24,194 nt of DNA, from the NCBI GenBank assembly GCA_010015655.1, contig ML976837.1:1-24194 (forward strand), written 5' to 3'. The translations under genes were made by a program, and so were the position numbers. Origin of the DNA: Bimuria novae-zelandiae CBS 107.79 (lineage: Eukaryota; Ascomycota; Dothideomycetes; Pleosporales; Didymosphaeriaceae). This document shows positions 1 through 10,900 of this stretch, piece after piece; position 1 is the first letter of the stretch; the number at the start of each line of letters is the position of its first letter. The notes beneath the pieces were generated by a model. The model made no database searches. It saw only the letters and a list, made by a program, of their open reading frames with translations, and was not told where the DNA came from.

Positions 1-189
1 GTATTGTCTGTGTGTTCTGTAATAGTTCTATATACCTTCCTTCCAGTTCTCGTGGATGTGAGCGAGTACCAGGTGGTGTGGAGGCGAAGGGGTTTTAGTA
101 CAGTATCAGGTTAACTAGAAGTGAGGGGGTACAAGGGTATGATTGGGTTACACAGTTCCCTTAGCGCGGAAGGCGAGGCAGTGCAGACA
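1..189 (-). repeat. 3' LTR of Copia-1, truncated by the window edge
   Basis: These 189 bases match 5932-6120 with five differences that I can count, all transitions. In element orientation the LTR begins TGTCTGCAC at 189. The part equivalent to 5871-5931 lies left of the window. The sequence still contains many TG and CA dinucleotides, unlike the coding interior next to it. Confidence 0.93.
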
Positions 190-306
190 CTGGCAGCTTT
201 TCTTTTATAGTAAAATAAGTGTGGATCAGGTGTACACTTGCTAGAGAGGCTGTTTGCGAAAGTCGGAAGGTAATAACTATAGTGGTTGTCGTGATTATTA
301 TTAGAG
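190..306 (-). other. Copia-1 3' untranslated region and purine-rich tract
   Basis: This is the stretch between the end of pol and the 3' LTR. On the minus strand a purine-rich run, AAAAGAAAAG, lies near 197-206 and ends about eight bases from the LTR start. It is the best candidate polypurine tract, but it is not directly adjacent to the LTR, so the call is tentative. Confidence 0.4.
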
Positions 307-3300
307 CTAGTTTGTGGGGTCCTTGCGTGTTACCTATCCGTTAACTCGTATACGCAGTAAGTTTATATTAATAAGAGTTTCTAGGGCTTTATTTAGTGAT
401 GTTTTTGTTATAGCGTTGGCAGGGTTATCTTAGCTATTTACCTATTAAACCTTAAATAACTCCCTTCTCTTATAGGATTGACGTAAGGCTATAATATTAA
501 TTATTAGTCGTTTTTCCTTAGTCGTTCCTAGCTTGACAATACACTCATACAGTGAGTATGAGTCTGTACAAACTACTAGGGGGAGAGATAGTAGACTAAG
601 CTGCTTTGTAACCATGGCAAGCGTTAAGGTAATAGAGTAGGCAAGGTTAACGCCTCCTACTATTACGTAGATCTCTAACGCAAGGACGCTCTAGGTCACG
701 CGTTTACTCTTCGCGGAGCTCTAGTGAATAAGATTGCCGTAAATAGTAAACTCCGTGTTAGCAGCGTCTTCTATAGCTACTATAATTATATAGCTAATTT
801 AGCTACTTAAATCTTTGTTGTTTGCGAAGGAGCTATTAACGAATATAAAAACTTTAGCCTAAGCTAGGTTAAGTGCCTTATAGGTAAGGCCACGATTAAG
901 ATTATTTAGTTGCCACTATAGGCGTTTGTTTACGCGTTAACGTCGTCGATAGTAGGCTTCTAAGTTTATGCGGTAATAGAGAGGTTAAAAGTCGCCTCTA
1001 GTTAGTAGATGCTTGTAATGTAGGCGCCGCGAGCCCTTTGCTTAACGTACTATTATTAATAGTTAGCTAAGCTTACGTTAATAAGCTAAATCTTCTTATC
1101 CTAATCCTTTTATCGTAGTGAGAGCTTGCTAGTGTGATTAATCGATAGGACACAGCTATTAAAATTTAATAAAGTAGTGGGTGTTAGCTTCTCCTTTAGC
1201 TTAGCTATAAACGTTAACTCCTTCTCCTTTAGGTTAGAGAAACATTCATCCGCGAGGATAAGTGTGTCGTTAGTCTATATACCTACTATGCTAAAGGCGT
1301 CCTAGATAGTAGTCACAAGTAGGCATGGGTTATATGTTAAGGTCTCTATGTAAAGCTTTTCCTTATGATGAGCGCTGTACGTTGCCTACTAATAGGTACT
1401 AGCTTTAGCTAGGCCGTATAGGGGCTTCTTAACTATTATAACCATGCCAGGTGGATACTTGTATTCAATTTCCTTAGGTAAGTAGGTAATAACTACTTAG
1501 TTGAGCTTTGTGCGTAACTGTATATATGCTTAGGTAATATCTTGTAGCTAGAGCGAGATCTCTCTATTTATTAATGTAACTCTATTACGCATGAGTGAAG
1601 GAGTAATAGCTAGTATAATTTATTAGCTAGCTCGCTAGATAGTTAGCGATTAGGTAAGGATTATTGCTTTACTATCGTCTTAATAGCCTTGCACTACAAG
1701 GCGTGATTTCTTATATAGGGTAGTAGTAGTCTTGCCTTTGATTTCGCGTACTAGTCGTGACTTAAAAATCCGTCCTTAGTGCTTGCAGGGATCGTATTGC
1801 TTAAAGCGAAAGACTCTGTTAGTAATAAGGCTATTAATTTCCTTGTTATCTAATAGCTTAAATAGTTAGCTAGGTGTAGTTATCCTTTGCTCTTTACGTA
1901 ACTAAATAGAAAGTAGCTGGTTGGTGTTCTCTTTGTGCGTTATAAAGACCTCTATTATGTAAGCTTCGTTAGGCGCTGTGTAAACAGTGTACGCTATAGG
2001 AGCTACACGAGCTGTCCTAGGAGGGTTCACGCGGGCTATAGTAGCTTTAGGCTTATTTTTACTACCTTTAGGTTAGCCGCGTTTTTATTAAGGGAGTTTA
2101 GAAGCTTGTTCTTAATACTAGTTAGTTATACTAGTTTCGCTATCTTTGTCCTGGTTATTGTCTCTGTTGTCTGGCATATCTATCGGGTGGCTATTATCCT
2201 TATTATCAATTGCTAGTGGCGTGGCTGGTTCGTTGTTTGTTGGGGAGGTATCCGTGTAGTACGGCTTAACAATCGTTGAGCAGAAATTTGTAGGGCTATG
2301 CGATAGCTATATTGTACAGGTCTTATTTATTATAGTAATAAGCTTATAGGGCCCTATCTATCTATCCTTCTCGCGCCAGACGCGTACGTTGGAGTTAATA
2401 GGTAGTGTAGTTATTTTAAGCGTTGTAGGTCTATTACGCGTTGCTAGCGCATTATTAATTTAGCGCGTCTTATATACCCGTCGTACTTTTCTTATAGCCT
2501 TTTTAATAATAGCAGCGCGTTAAGTAATTAATAGCAATAGGGGAGAGTCTTCTATTATTCGTGGGTAGGCGCCGAAGACAAGGAGCATAGGCACTAGGCT
2601 ATTAGGACCTATAGTGTCGTTAATAGCTTTAATAGCCATTTGTAAGATGAGCTGCCTGTCTATTATTATAGGTAAATTAGCTTAGATAGTCTTAAAAGCA
2701 CGTCGTAATAAAGTATAGTACCGCTCTACCTTGCCTACGCTGTTATGAGCTTCTATAGGTACTTCTTTAATATTAATTAATAGTGACTTGGTAAGTTGCT
2801 TAAATTTAGTAGAAATAAAGTTCCTGCCAGCGTTATAGACAAGATACTTAAGCGGTCTAAGGTAGATATTAATCTAATAATGCCGTAAAGCGTCCTAAGT
2901 GCTTATGGCTAATGCATCTTTAAGAAAGCGAGTAGCTTAAAAGGTGGTCGCGTTGTTAACTATATGTAGGACAGGTTTTCTATTTAGGTACATAATGTTA
3001 ATAATTACCTTGTAGTTAAAGTCTAGGTCTAGTTCCTTAAGCTTAAATCTAAAGCGTCTAGGTGCTTTCTAATTTAGTTAGCACTGTTAGTAGTACTTAA
3101 CGAGCTTATTAATAAGCTCCTTATAGACATTATTATGGCCAGCGCGAATAAGCAAGTCGTAGAGCTAACAAGCTAATAGGTAGCTAAATCGTTAGTAGAG
3201 CTAGCGTAGCTTAGTCTCTATAAGGTAGTAGCTAGCGGCTGCGGTGCGTTTAGGTTAATTTATAAGGAGCTATAGATAGCCCTATTTACGTATAACTAGG

Positions 3301-5543
3301 TGTAGCTGGTTGCCCTGGACTAGTACGTTGCGTAGGTTGTTATATCTGACGCCTAGTCTGTCTATGTCGGCCAGACAGAGTAAGAATAGCGTATTAGTAG
3401 GTAGCACGTGGAACGTGACTTCACTAATTACTGTGTCGACGTGTAGGGTGCCTATAGATGTAATTGCCTGGCCTCTACCAAAGCGGATTTAGTGCTGCCC
3501 AGCCGTTAAGGTATCTATTTACAAGCTTGTGGCTACCTATAAAGTAGTCGCTTATAGTTCTCTAGCTATCGAGACGCCTGAGGCTCCCGTGTCAGGCATA
3601 ATGCCCTAAAAGACTTTCTTATTATATTAATCCTTAAACGTAAATATAGTGGCGAGCGTGTTATCTATAGCCCTAAACGCGTTAATTTGTGTAGTCGCGT
3701 GGTATATAGCTTGGTTATTTAAGTAGGCAATTATCTAATTGCTGTTAATTATACTAGAGAACTTAGTAATAAACTAATCTCCCTTAGTTATTATTTCTAT
3801 AGCGAGTATCTACTAGGCCTTGTTATTAATTTTAATACCTTTATACTTAGTTAGGAAAGTGTAAAAGTTAGTAACGTTAGGTTACGCGTTATATAAGTAG
3901 GCTAACGCTGTCTGGCGAAATCTATAATAGGATTACTTACGCTTATCCCTAGAGTGCTTTGTTAACTAGTAGCTAGGCTTACTACAAATAAAGCATTTCT
4001 TTTAAGATTATAGTTACTTAGGTAGTAGTAGCTATTAGAAGGGTGACCCTTAAGAGTTGCCTTAATAGGGTCTATAATTATTAACGTCTTACAGCGAGAA
4101 GCGCGACAAGAATTCTTGTAATTTATTACCTTAACCTCTTTGCAAGCCTTTACCTTTATAGGTCTTATTAGTCTAGTACTACTTATAGCTGTTTGCGTTG
4201 GGGTCGTCCTTATAGGGGTGTTAGAGGTTATAGTGGTTCTAATACTCCTTATTAGTAGTATATTACGTTAGGCTTAGATTACGTGCCTCGCGCGAGCGGG
4301 TAGCAGCGCTAATAAATAAGTGTAGAGTAAAGTAAAGACCTTTAAAAGTAGGCGCTGGGGCGAAAAGGGTAAAGTTATAGTCCTTAATACTATTACACGC
4401 GTTAAGTAGTTATTCGCGTAGCACGTTATTACTTTAGTAGTTATAGCCTAGCCCACGTTAAAGCTTCTAGAGCTTGTTAATAAGTAATTAAAGAGCATTA
4501 AGACAAGATTTATTAGGGTGGGCGCTAATTATACGTGCTAGCGTGGTCGTTTTCTACTTACTAAGGTATAATTAATAATTCTCCTTATTATAGAAGTAGC
4601 TCTTTATTATACCTATTATTATTTTAAGATTATAGCCCTGACCAGCGAGGCGGTTATAGTAGTAGTTAGACGCTTTGTCTTTTAGCATAATAGAAAAAGC
4701 TCGATCCTAGTGTTACTTAGGTAGCCCTATCTTGCTATAATTGTCTCGGAAGATTCTAAATTTAGTGTTAAACACGTTATATAGCTTACCTCTAAAGCGC
4801 TTCTTATTGTCGTATAGCTTATAGAGGTCTGTAATAAGTTAATATGCGTTATTAAGACGTGTGGCGTCTATAGGGCTTTCGTGCTACAGATAGGGGTTAT
4901 ACGTATTATACTAGTTTAGCTACTGCGTAGAGGATAAAGGCGCGTTGTGCTACTAATAAGGGGGCAGGTATATAGTAGGCTACTATTTTAGTAGAGGTAT
5001 AGGTTGGTAGATAGTGCGTGCTATTAGAGCTAGTTAAGGAGAAGCAAGGTGCGTAGAGGGTTATTAAGAAGATTACTATAATAGAGGCGTATTATATAGA
5101 GGCGATGTCGCAAGATTTGGATTAAAGCGCGAGTTAAACCTCTTATTTATTTTAAGCTAGTGAGCAACCTTTTTATTAGTCTATTCGTAATAGTCGCCCT
5201 GTAGCGCTTTTGCGATATTATAGGTAATTAACTTACTATCCTTAGCTATAAAGACGCCTTGCTTGCGTAGGTGGTCTTAGAATTTAGTAATAAGAGATTT
5301 GTTGCCTTTATTAAAGAGTTCTTTTGGCTACCCTTTAAAAATAACAGTCATCTGCTCCTATAGCTCATAGTCCTCCTATTCTTTATTTCGGGAGATTTAG
5401 TAGTAGAAGAGGATGTATGTGTTTACACTCTTTATATTAATTTTCGTAATGTCTGTATTCTTATTAATATTAAGGGGCTGGCCCTAACTATTCTTATTAA
5501 TAAGCGCCTGTTCTTCCTTCGTAAGATAGTTAGTAAAAGGCAT
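307..5543 (-). pseudogene. Copia-1 gag-pol polyprotein, RIP-degraded
   Basis: This was a single gag-pol frame of roughly 1,740 codons. The ATG at 5543 opens MPFTNYLTKEEQ. A Gag zinc knuckle at 3954-3995 reads CFICSKPSY with the third Cys changed to Tyr. The protease motif MPDTGASGVS is intact at about 3585-3600. The integrase end, AHNSVGKVERYY, keeps its Glu (2724-2726). Reverse transcriptase shows KKPLYGLAKAST (about 1400-1433), and the catalytic Asp pair reads Asn-Asp near 1265-1272. RNase H shows FVNSSFANNKD at 811-843 with the catalytic Asp now Asn, and later LVVCTDSYSLYE. Many in-frame TAG and TAA codons sit where Trp or Gln is expected. The total length is not a multiple of three, so small indels exist too. 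The proposed end is the stop at 307-309. It is non-functional. Confidence 0.9.
3954..3995 (-). other. Zinc-knuckle motif of Copia-1 Gag
   Basis: Minus-strand translation gives C-F-I-C-S-K-P-S-Y-*-L-T-K-H. This fits the fungal Copia variant C-x2-C-x4-C-x4-H, with the third Cys mutated to Tyr and a Trp replaced by a stop. It marks the end of Gag and the approach to the protease domain. Confidence 0.82.
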
Positions 5544-5635
5544 TATAGGAAAGCGATTTAGAGGTCGTAAGGCGTCTCTTTAAGAGAGTAAGACGCAGGT
5601 TTATTAATAGTACTATTAGTAGCGGGTACTATAGA

Positions 5636-5756
5636 GCGTAATAGACAGGGACTTAGGTAAACGCTTAGAGTCCTTATTACTTAGTAGTAGGCTACGACGC
5701 GCAAGCTTCTGGCGAAGGCGTAATAGACGCGGAGACCTAGGTAAACGCTTAAGGTC
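5636..5756. repeat. Pair of direct repeats, each able to form a hairpin
   Basis: The copies at 5636-5672 and 5718-5756 share GCGTAATAGAC and TAGGTAAACGCTTA. Each shared core is flanked by short complementary arms: GGACT with AGTCC in the first copy, GAGACCT with AGGTCTC in the second. The arms differ between copies but remain paired. The position in the leader of an LTR element would suit a dimerisation or packaging signal; that role is inference. Confidence 0.6.
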
Positions 5757-5855
5757 TCGTTAGCACACGGTTTAGGGTATCGCTATACCCCTCGTCGTGT
5801 CTCTTTTAGTTCTCCTTGCTGTCTGTGGTTATCTCTTATAGCATCGACTATGAGG

Positions 5856-5870
5856 GTAACCACTAATTAG
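5856..5870 (-). promoter_or_regulatory. Putative primer-binding region of Copia-1
   Basis: Directly inside the 5' LTR, in element orientation, the sequence reads CTAATTAGTGGTTAC. The nested element at 9874 has CTAATTAATAATTAA at the same place, and the differences are mostly TG-to-TA changes. Shared sequence at this position suggests the same priming site. I cannot assign the tRNA. Confidence 0.45.
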
Positions 5871-6120
5871 TGTCGGTTCACAGGTAGCAAGGAATGAACA
5901 AGTAACTCTCTGTCTTTGGTATCTAGTGTCTGTATTGTCTGTGTATTCTGTAATAGTTCTATATACCTTCCTTCCAGTTCTCGTGGATGTGAGCGAGTAC
6001 CAGGTGGTGTGGAGGCGAAGGGGTTTCGGTACAGTATCAGGTTAACTGGAAGTGAGGGGGTACAAGGGTATGATTGGGTTACACAGTTTCCTTAGCGCGG
6101 AAGGCGAGGCAGTGCAGACA
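5871..6120 (-). repeat. 5' LTR of Copia-1
   Basis: This 250-bp repeat reads TGTCGG at its left end and GCAGACA at its right, giving TG/CA ends. Bases 5932-6120 duplicate 1-189. The left boundary at 5871 is set by the TGT and by the adjoining primer-binding-like segment, not by an alignment, because the other LTR is incomplete. Confidence 0.82.
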
Positions 6121-6491
6121 CTATATAAGGAGGTTTAGAATCTTATTAATAAGCTAATGCACACGAATACGCTTCTTTATAATAATTATATTATAAGGCT
6201 TAACGTTTATACTAGTTATATATATAGTATAGCTAGCACTACGTTAAACATTAGGACTACTTAAATAAGGTTACAAAAAGTCTATAGTTAAGTCTTTATT
6301 ATTAGTAAAGTGTAGCCACGCTAAATAAGTATATAAATAATTAAGTAAAGTAATTTTACTACTAATAGTATAACGCGCGCTTAGACTTTTATAATTAGCT
6401 GAAGTATCCCTTAGAGTCTTAAGACGCATAGGTCTAGAATTACGCAAAGGCGTTGCAAGGGCCGAAACTGTCGCAAGAGCTATAGGAAGTG

Positions 6492-6538
6492 CAGGAGCCG
6501 CAGGAGCCACAAGTGGTTCAAGAGCCGCAGGAGCCACA
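6492..6538. repeat. Short tandem repeat encoding Gln-Glu-Pro units
   Basis: Two 20-bp copies (6492-6511 and 6519-6538) start 27 bases apart and differ at one base. Read on the plus strand in one frame they give QEPQEPQ, then VV, then QEPQEPQ. The opposite strand gives an Ala/Pro-rich reading. The repeat keeps CAG codons unmutated, although stops occur on either side in this frame. Confidence 0.65.
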
Positions 6539-6546
6539 GTAGCAGG

Positions 6547-7050
6547 AACTAGTAGAGTAATAACCTTCTTAATAATTAGACTAAGATGCTAATAGATAAT
6601 ATTACGCATATTCTTAAGCCTTATATCTTAAAAAGCTAGTTAGCTAGAGCTAAAGTATTATAGGGTATAATACTTACGTCTAGAGACTACGACTTCATAT
6701 TTTTAAGTAATAATACGTAGTACTTAGGTAATTCCTTAGGCCTATTATTCTATTAGCCTATTATTAAAATAAAGCCTTAGAAGCTTAAACTTATGTAAGC
6801 TTAAAAGTACTATTTTGATAGCGCTAGTAGAGCTTCCTGCTAGCTAAATTATATACGTATTTATTATTAGATGCTTTATTAATTACGATTAATACACACT
6901 TAGTATATAAATATAAAAATTTAAGTCTTAGTAGACTAATTATTACTAATAGCTATTATAGTAGACTTAACGTTAGCTAGAGGTACTAAAGGAGGTATTA
7001 AAGTAGTAATAGTAGCTTTAAGCGTATAACGCTTAGCTATAGCCTACTTA
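6547..7050 (+). pseudogene. Possible RIP-degraded coding remnant, unidentified
   Basis: One plus-strand frame holds protein-like stretches between stops, for example LTSRDYDFIFLSNN (about 6687-6728), then IIKIKP and YYFDSASRASC, and ends near LARGTKGGIKVVIVAL. The stops look like former Trp or Gln codons, as in the recognised pseudogenes. I do not recognise the family and cannot place a start or end. It may belong to a decayed transposon. It could also be chance, since RIP removes sequence complexity. Confidence 0.25.
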
Positions 7051-8225
7051 CTTTTATATATATTTTAATACACTGCTTTTTCTTACACTAAGCTTTTTTT
7101 AGTAGCTTATTTTACGTAGAGCTCCTCTTTCCAAGTAAAATGCCTTATAAAAGGATAATTATAACGAGCTTTAAAATATGTTATATAGATTTAAAAACTT
7201 CTATAAAAATGCTTACTATATTAATAATATTATAAATAGTATAATATATATAAAAATAACAAGGATAGTCATTGCAAGACTAAGCATTATAAGCAAAATA
7301 ATATAAGGATAAAAAATTTTGTATAATAAAGGAAAACTTCTTATAGCGTAAGTATTTACATTTCTTACTTTTATGTTATTATCACGTAACGCGTTATTAG
7401 GATATTACTTTCATAAATGAAAGGCGCGCACTTACTTACCTTACTAGTAGTATATACGCCTATTTTACTAGTAGCGTACTTTTAATAAGAAGCTAACAGG
7501 TATTTTAAAAACTAACAAGACATTTTATATAAGCTCTTTAAAGTCTTACTTACGCATGGGCTCGTTACTATTATAACTTATTTAAGAAGTGTGTTATAAA
7601 TATAAGACTTAACTTAGCCTTGCGTGAGCTCGCTAAGGTTCTATAGTAGAAGTATACTACTCCTTTTTTATATACCTTTCTTTTTAAAACTTTATGTAAA
7701 CTGGTTACCTAGACTAATTACCTAGTAAGCTAGGGATTTAAGCTAGACGCTTTTTAAGCTCTATACGCAAGTTTACTACCTTTTATAACTTAACTTAATA
7801 CTTAACTTTTTTTCTACGCTCTAAGAGCTAGTGGTGTATTATAAAAGCTTATTAGCTCTTAGCTAGAACTTTATTATATAAGCCAGAATTAAGCTAAGTA
7901 GCTAGATAGTCAAGCATGTAATCCTCCTAACTCTATAAATAGCTAAGCTTCTAAGTATGACTTTCACTCCTTAATAGACTTTATTTACGAGCTCCCTGAT
8001 CGTTGTAACTGTGCGCCACACTATTTCTTAATATCCTAAAATCCCTTTTAGTCTCCTAAGAGGCTTACTTCTTAGTAGGATATTTTTTAGCTCTTTCGCT
8101 AAGCTAGCGTTTTCCTAGGATTCTATTCACTTAGCAGGATCCTAATTACGTAACTACTAACCTAATCCTGCCCCCCCTACTAGCGTGTTAAGCCTTCTTA
8201 GTCCTTCTATATAGTCCTTTGCTAA

Positions 8226-8275
8226 CCTGTAATTCACGATAGCCGTGCCGCCGTAATTCTTCGTGATTGTACAGG
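8226..8275. repeat. Imperfect inverted repeat in a RIP-poor island
   Basis: CCTGTAATTCACGA (8226-8239) faces TCGTGATTGTACAGG (8261-8275), so the arms are complementary except for a small offset. The GC-rich centre reads AGCCGTGCCGCCG. The surrounding 80 bases keep TG and CA. It could be the end of a small transposon or a palindromic regulatory site; nothing decides between these. Confidence 0.45.
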
Positions 8276-8480
8276 TACGTGATTACTACAGACGGCATCT
8301 AGGTAGACTCTAAGAAGGTGGAGGTAATATAAGACTAGGAGTATTTATAGAACGTAAAAGATATACGCGCCTTTTTAGACTTTATAAACATTTATTATTA
8401 ATTTATACTAATTTCTTTTTAAATTAAGCTTTGCTACTTATAAACCTAACTGAAAAGGATTCAATATTTTACTTTAATAG

Positions 8481-9130
8481 CGCTTATTTATTACGATCTC
8501 AAGTAATTCAGGAACGAAATTACCGGGCGACAACGCGATAAGGGTAATTACTAGCAATATTGCAATGCGATGGGTGCATAGTGAGGCGCGGGACAGCTTA
8601 GCCTAGCAGCCACGTGACATACACCTGACAGGCTTAGTAGAGACAGGAACTCTGACAGGCTTGGTAGAGATAGTCCTGTCTCTAACATCTCTAGCGGCGA
8701 CAACAGAGACAAGGAAGGAGTTAGATAATAGTAAAGGCTAAGAAGACTAGTATGTAGTGTAACGGTTTTCTTATCTCTTTTTTACTCTTTATAATTAACT
8801 TTTATACTTTAAGTACATCTCCTATAATAAATTAGTAAATCTCTATTAGTTATTCTATAGTTTATTATAGGGTTAGATTATTTATAAACCCTAGTATTAC
8901 TACTATAGTTCTTAACTACTAAATATTTATAGGGTGTAATGTACGTCGCCCTATACCACGCCGTCATACATCCTCAAAAGAAACAAGTAACGATAGCTAT
9001 CTTTACAAGGCATAGGATAGTATATATAGGCATCGTGACATAAGACGATTTACCCTTAACTTATCTTCCCTTTACCTAGAACAGGCTTAGGTCCGTATAG
9101 CCCTTATAGCACTTTAACTACCTAAAGGTC
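8481..9130 (+). other. Gypsy upstream region, possibly remnant of its 5' LTR and leader
   Basis: This stretch lies directly upstream of the Gypsy gag. Bases 8500-8720 are rich in TG and CA, and 8940-9030 moderately so, as LTRs are elsewhere in this window. The 3' LTR is missing from the window, so the LTR limits cannot be set by comparison. No coding frame is seen. Confidence 0.35.
8625..8684. repeat. Short tandem repeat with overlapping inverted repeat
   Basis: CTGACAGGCTTAGTAGAGACAG (8625-8646) is repeated at 8652-8673 with two transitions. TAGAGACAGGA (8638-8648) is inverted as TCCTGTCTCTA (8674-8684). Such short repeats are common in LTR promoter regions. No function can be read from the sequence alone. 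Confidence 0.6.
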
Positions 9131-9139
9131 TAAAATAAT

Positions 9140-9868
9140 ATAATAATAATACTAGCTAATTAAGCTAACAAAATCTAATAACTTAAGGAGTAGTTGGCTA
9201 AACTAATAGCTTACGTTCTAGCTATAATATTTACTATAACTACAGGAAGGATATCCTTTAAGGTTCTAAAAGTTTATAAAGGTAAAAAAGAAGGACTTAA
9301 GGCGTTCCTTATAAATATAGAACTATACTATTAATATAATAAGGATATCTTTAAGACTAAGTAGTCTAAAATTCTTGCCGACGGCATATATATAAAAGGT
9401 AAAGTAGCTAAATAGCTTTAACCCTTTACTAAAGCTTACTTAGAAAACGGGGATAACATCTTAGAATATAATAATAAAACTAAGAAGGTATTTAACAACT
9501 ACGCATCCTTTAAAAAATTGCTCTAAATTATATGTAAAGACGTTAATAAGGAATAATAAGCTAAACGTAAGATATAAAGGCTTAAATAAACTAAATTAGC
9601 TAGTACCTATATAGCTAAGTTTAGGCGCTTATAAGATAAAATTAATCAAGATAACGCCCTACTTTAAGTAGCTTATTATAATAGGGTGAAGGAAAGCGTT
9701 AAGGACAAGCTTATATACTATAATAAAGTAAATAACTGAGAGGAACTTGTAAAGCTAGCTATATAAATTAATAATTAACTCTATAAATAATAATTAGAGA
9801 AGCGCGAAGGTAATCGCATTTAACCTAATATTAAAAAAACCTAAGAACTATAAAAATACTATAATAAA
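9140..9868 (+). pseudogene. Gypsy gag, first part
   Basis: The plus-strand translation shows a fungal Gypsy Gag: VYKGKKEGLKAFLINIELYY near 9268-9330, then AYLENGD, KTKKVFNNYASFKKLL, ASTYIAKFRRL, YYNRVKESVKDKLIYYNKV and EELVKLAI with a Leu-Tyr-rich end. This matches the usual order around the capsid-like core. Stops replace several expected Gln and Trp residues, as after TKLASTYIAKFRRL. The frame is broken at 9873 by the nested LTR element and continues after 13494. The start codon is not clear. Confidence 0.82.
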
Positions 9869-9873
9869 GATGT
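9869..9873. repeat. Left target-site duplication GATGT
   Basis: GATGT directly precedes the left LTR of the nested element and is repeated at 13490-13494 directly after the right LTR. A 5-bp duplication is the normal product of LTR-element integration. Confidence 0.92.
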
Positions 9874-10128
9874 TGTCCGTACGCAGTACGGGCAGCTACC
9901 TAATACGATGTCTTAAGACAAGTGATAATGGTTATGTAATACCGCACAGGCAAAGGCACAGACCATAGTTACCGTGCGTAAGCATTAATCCTTATAACCC
10001 CCTTTCCTCCGTACGTAGAATAGATAGACAAGACTTGAATACCAGACCCTTTTCTCACCCGTACTATCGTATAACTATCTAGCCCTATTATATCGCGATA
10101 TTCTTGGCTTAGTATGGCCTATTTAACA
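9874..10128 (+). repeat. 5' LTR of the gag-only element, 255 bp
   Basis: It begins TGTCCGTACG and ends TATTTAACA, and aligns without gaps to 13235-13489. By my count about 39 positions differ. At about 31 of them this copy has C or G where the other has T or A, so this copy suffered less RIP. Confidence 0.94.
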
Positions 10129-10143
10129 CTAATTAATAATTAA
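10129..10143 (+). promoter_or_regulatory. Putative primer-binding region of the gag-only element
   Basis: CTAATTAATAATTAA directly follows the 5' LTR and resembles the Copia-1 segment at 5856-5870 after TG-to-TA changes. This supports the plus orientation of the element. The priming tRNA is not identified. Confidence 0.4.
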
Positions 10144-10900
10144 TTATCTCTACGCCTCACCCGCCTAGAGAGTTAATTATAAATTAGTAAAAGTAAAGAT
10201 AAAGACTATCTATATAAAGATTATAGGCTCTATTTTGTTACTAAAGTATTAGAGGGATTTAAAAGCTTTAAAGATTAACTTACGCCTTATATAATATAAT
10301 ACTTATTTTACTTGCTAAGGACGTACTGCACGTAATAAAAGAAGATAGTATATATTATATAATAATAATAAATGTACTATATAATATAGACCTAATATAT
10401 TACCTTCATAATAACTACGTTATATAATATAATACGACGTAACTATAATAGCACTAAGTATCTAAGCTTAAGCCTAATATACTAACTAGCCTAATATATA
10501 GAATAAAACTAAAAAATATATATACTACTACGTAAAACTCCGCACAAAGCTCGAACGCTACTATAACTTAAAAAAAAGAGGATAAGCTATACTACAAATT
10601 AAGTAATAAGACTAGTATCCCCGTACGAACACTAAAGAGAGATATAAATTTAAAATACCTTATACTAATATTTACTATAAATAAACCGTAAAATAAAAAG
10701 AAGCTTATATTATACACTATCGTAGCTTTTATAAAGCTACTTATAATATACTAAAGAAAAAAAGACTTCCTTACTTACTATAAAAATAATTTTTTATATT
10801 AATTATATAAATAATTTAGTAACCTTTCGCGCGTAGTTAAAAGAGAACTCTATATACTTCTTATAAATAAGGGAATTACTATAATTACGCCTAGCTTAGA
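10144..10900 (+). other. Gag-only element, upstream interior, unassigned
   Basis: This is heavily RIP-mutated sequence, very AT- and TA-rich. One plus-strand frame near 10520-10790 has protein-like stretches such as SFYKATYNILKKKRLPYLL, but I cannot assign a family. It could be leader, the N-terminal part of gag, or an older insertion. Confidence 0.35.

Larger units (their letters stand above)
5544..5870 (-). other. Copia-1 5' leader between LTR and gag
   Basis: This is the untranslated leader between the 5' LTR and the gag ATG in element orientation. It holds a duplicated hairpin-forming repeat (5636-5672 and 5718-5756) and a likely primer-binding segment next to the LTR. It is less depleted in TG and CA than the coding interior, especially above 5760. 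Confidence 0.65.
1..6120 (-). mobile_element. Ty1/Copia LTR retrotransposon (Copia-1), inactivated, 5' LTR at right
   Basis: Direct repeats lie at both ends (1-189 and 5871-6120), and a degenerate gag-pol in Copia order runs between them on the minus strand: Gag with zinc knuckle, aspartic protease, integrase, reverse transcriptase, RNase H. The left LTR begins outside the window, so about 60 bases of it and the left target-site copy are missing. The interior is strongly TA-rich, with Trp and Gln codons turned into stops, as expected from RIP. The LTRs are much less affected. No host gene sits inside. The class assignment rests on several conserved motifs seen by translation and is firm; the family name is not known to me. 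Confidence 0.93.
6121..8480. other. Degenerate AT-rich interval, no recognisable gene
   Basis: This interval between the two large retrotransposons is dense in TA-containing words and stops in all frames. Apart from a glutamine-rich repeat, one possible plus-strand coding remnant at 6547-7050 and an inverted repeat at 8226-8275, I recognise nothing. Bases 7050-8000 are especially AT-rich, with no readable frame. It is probably older transposon debris. I found no LTR or TIR pair to bound it. Confidence 0.5.

Noticed and set aside
1935..2216. Open frame of 93 codons on the plus strand
   Set aside because: It lies antisense to the Copia-1 integrase/RT region, which reads clearly on the minus strand. 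Its composition is unlike a known protein.
3310..3492. Open frame of 60 codons on the plus strand
   Set aside because: Antisense to the Copia-1 protease-proximal part of gag-pol; a shadow of the real frame.
307..5543. Idea that TAG/TAA are reassigned codons (Gln or Trp)
   Set aside because: Stops occur at both Trp and Gln sites, Asp and Cys codons are changed too, and both strands show CpA-to-TpA. Mutation explains all of this; an alternative code does not.
6271..6537. Open frame of 88 codons on the minus strand, Ala/Pro-rich start
   Set aside because: The Ala/Pro part is the complement of the Gln-Glu-Pro repeat. No family resemblance is seen. It is short and lies in degraded DNA, so a gene call is not supported.
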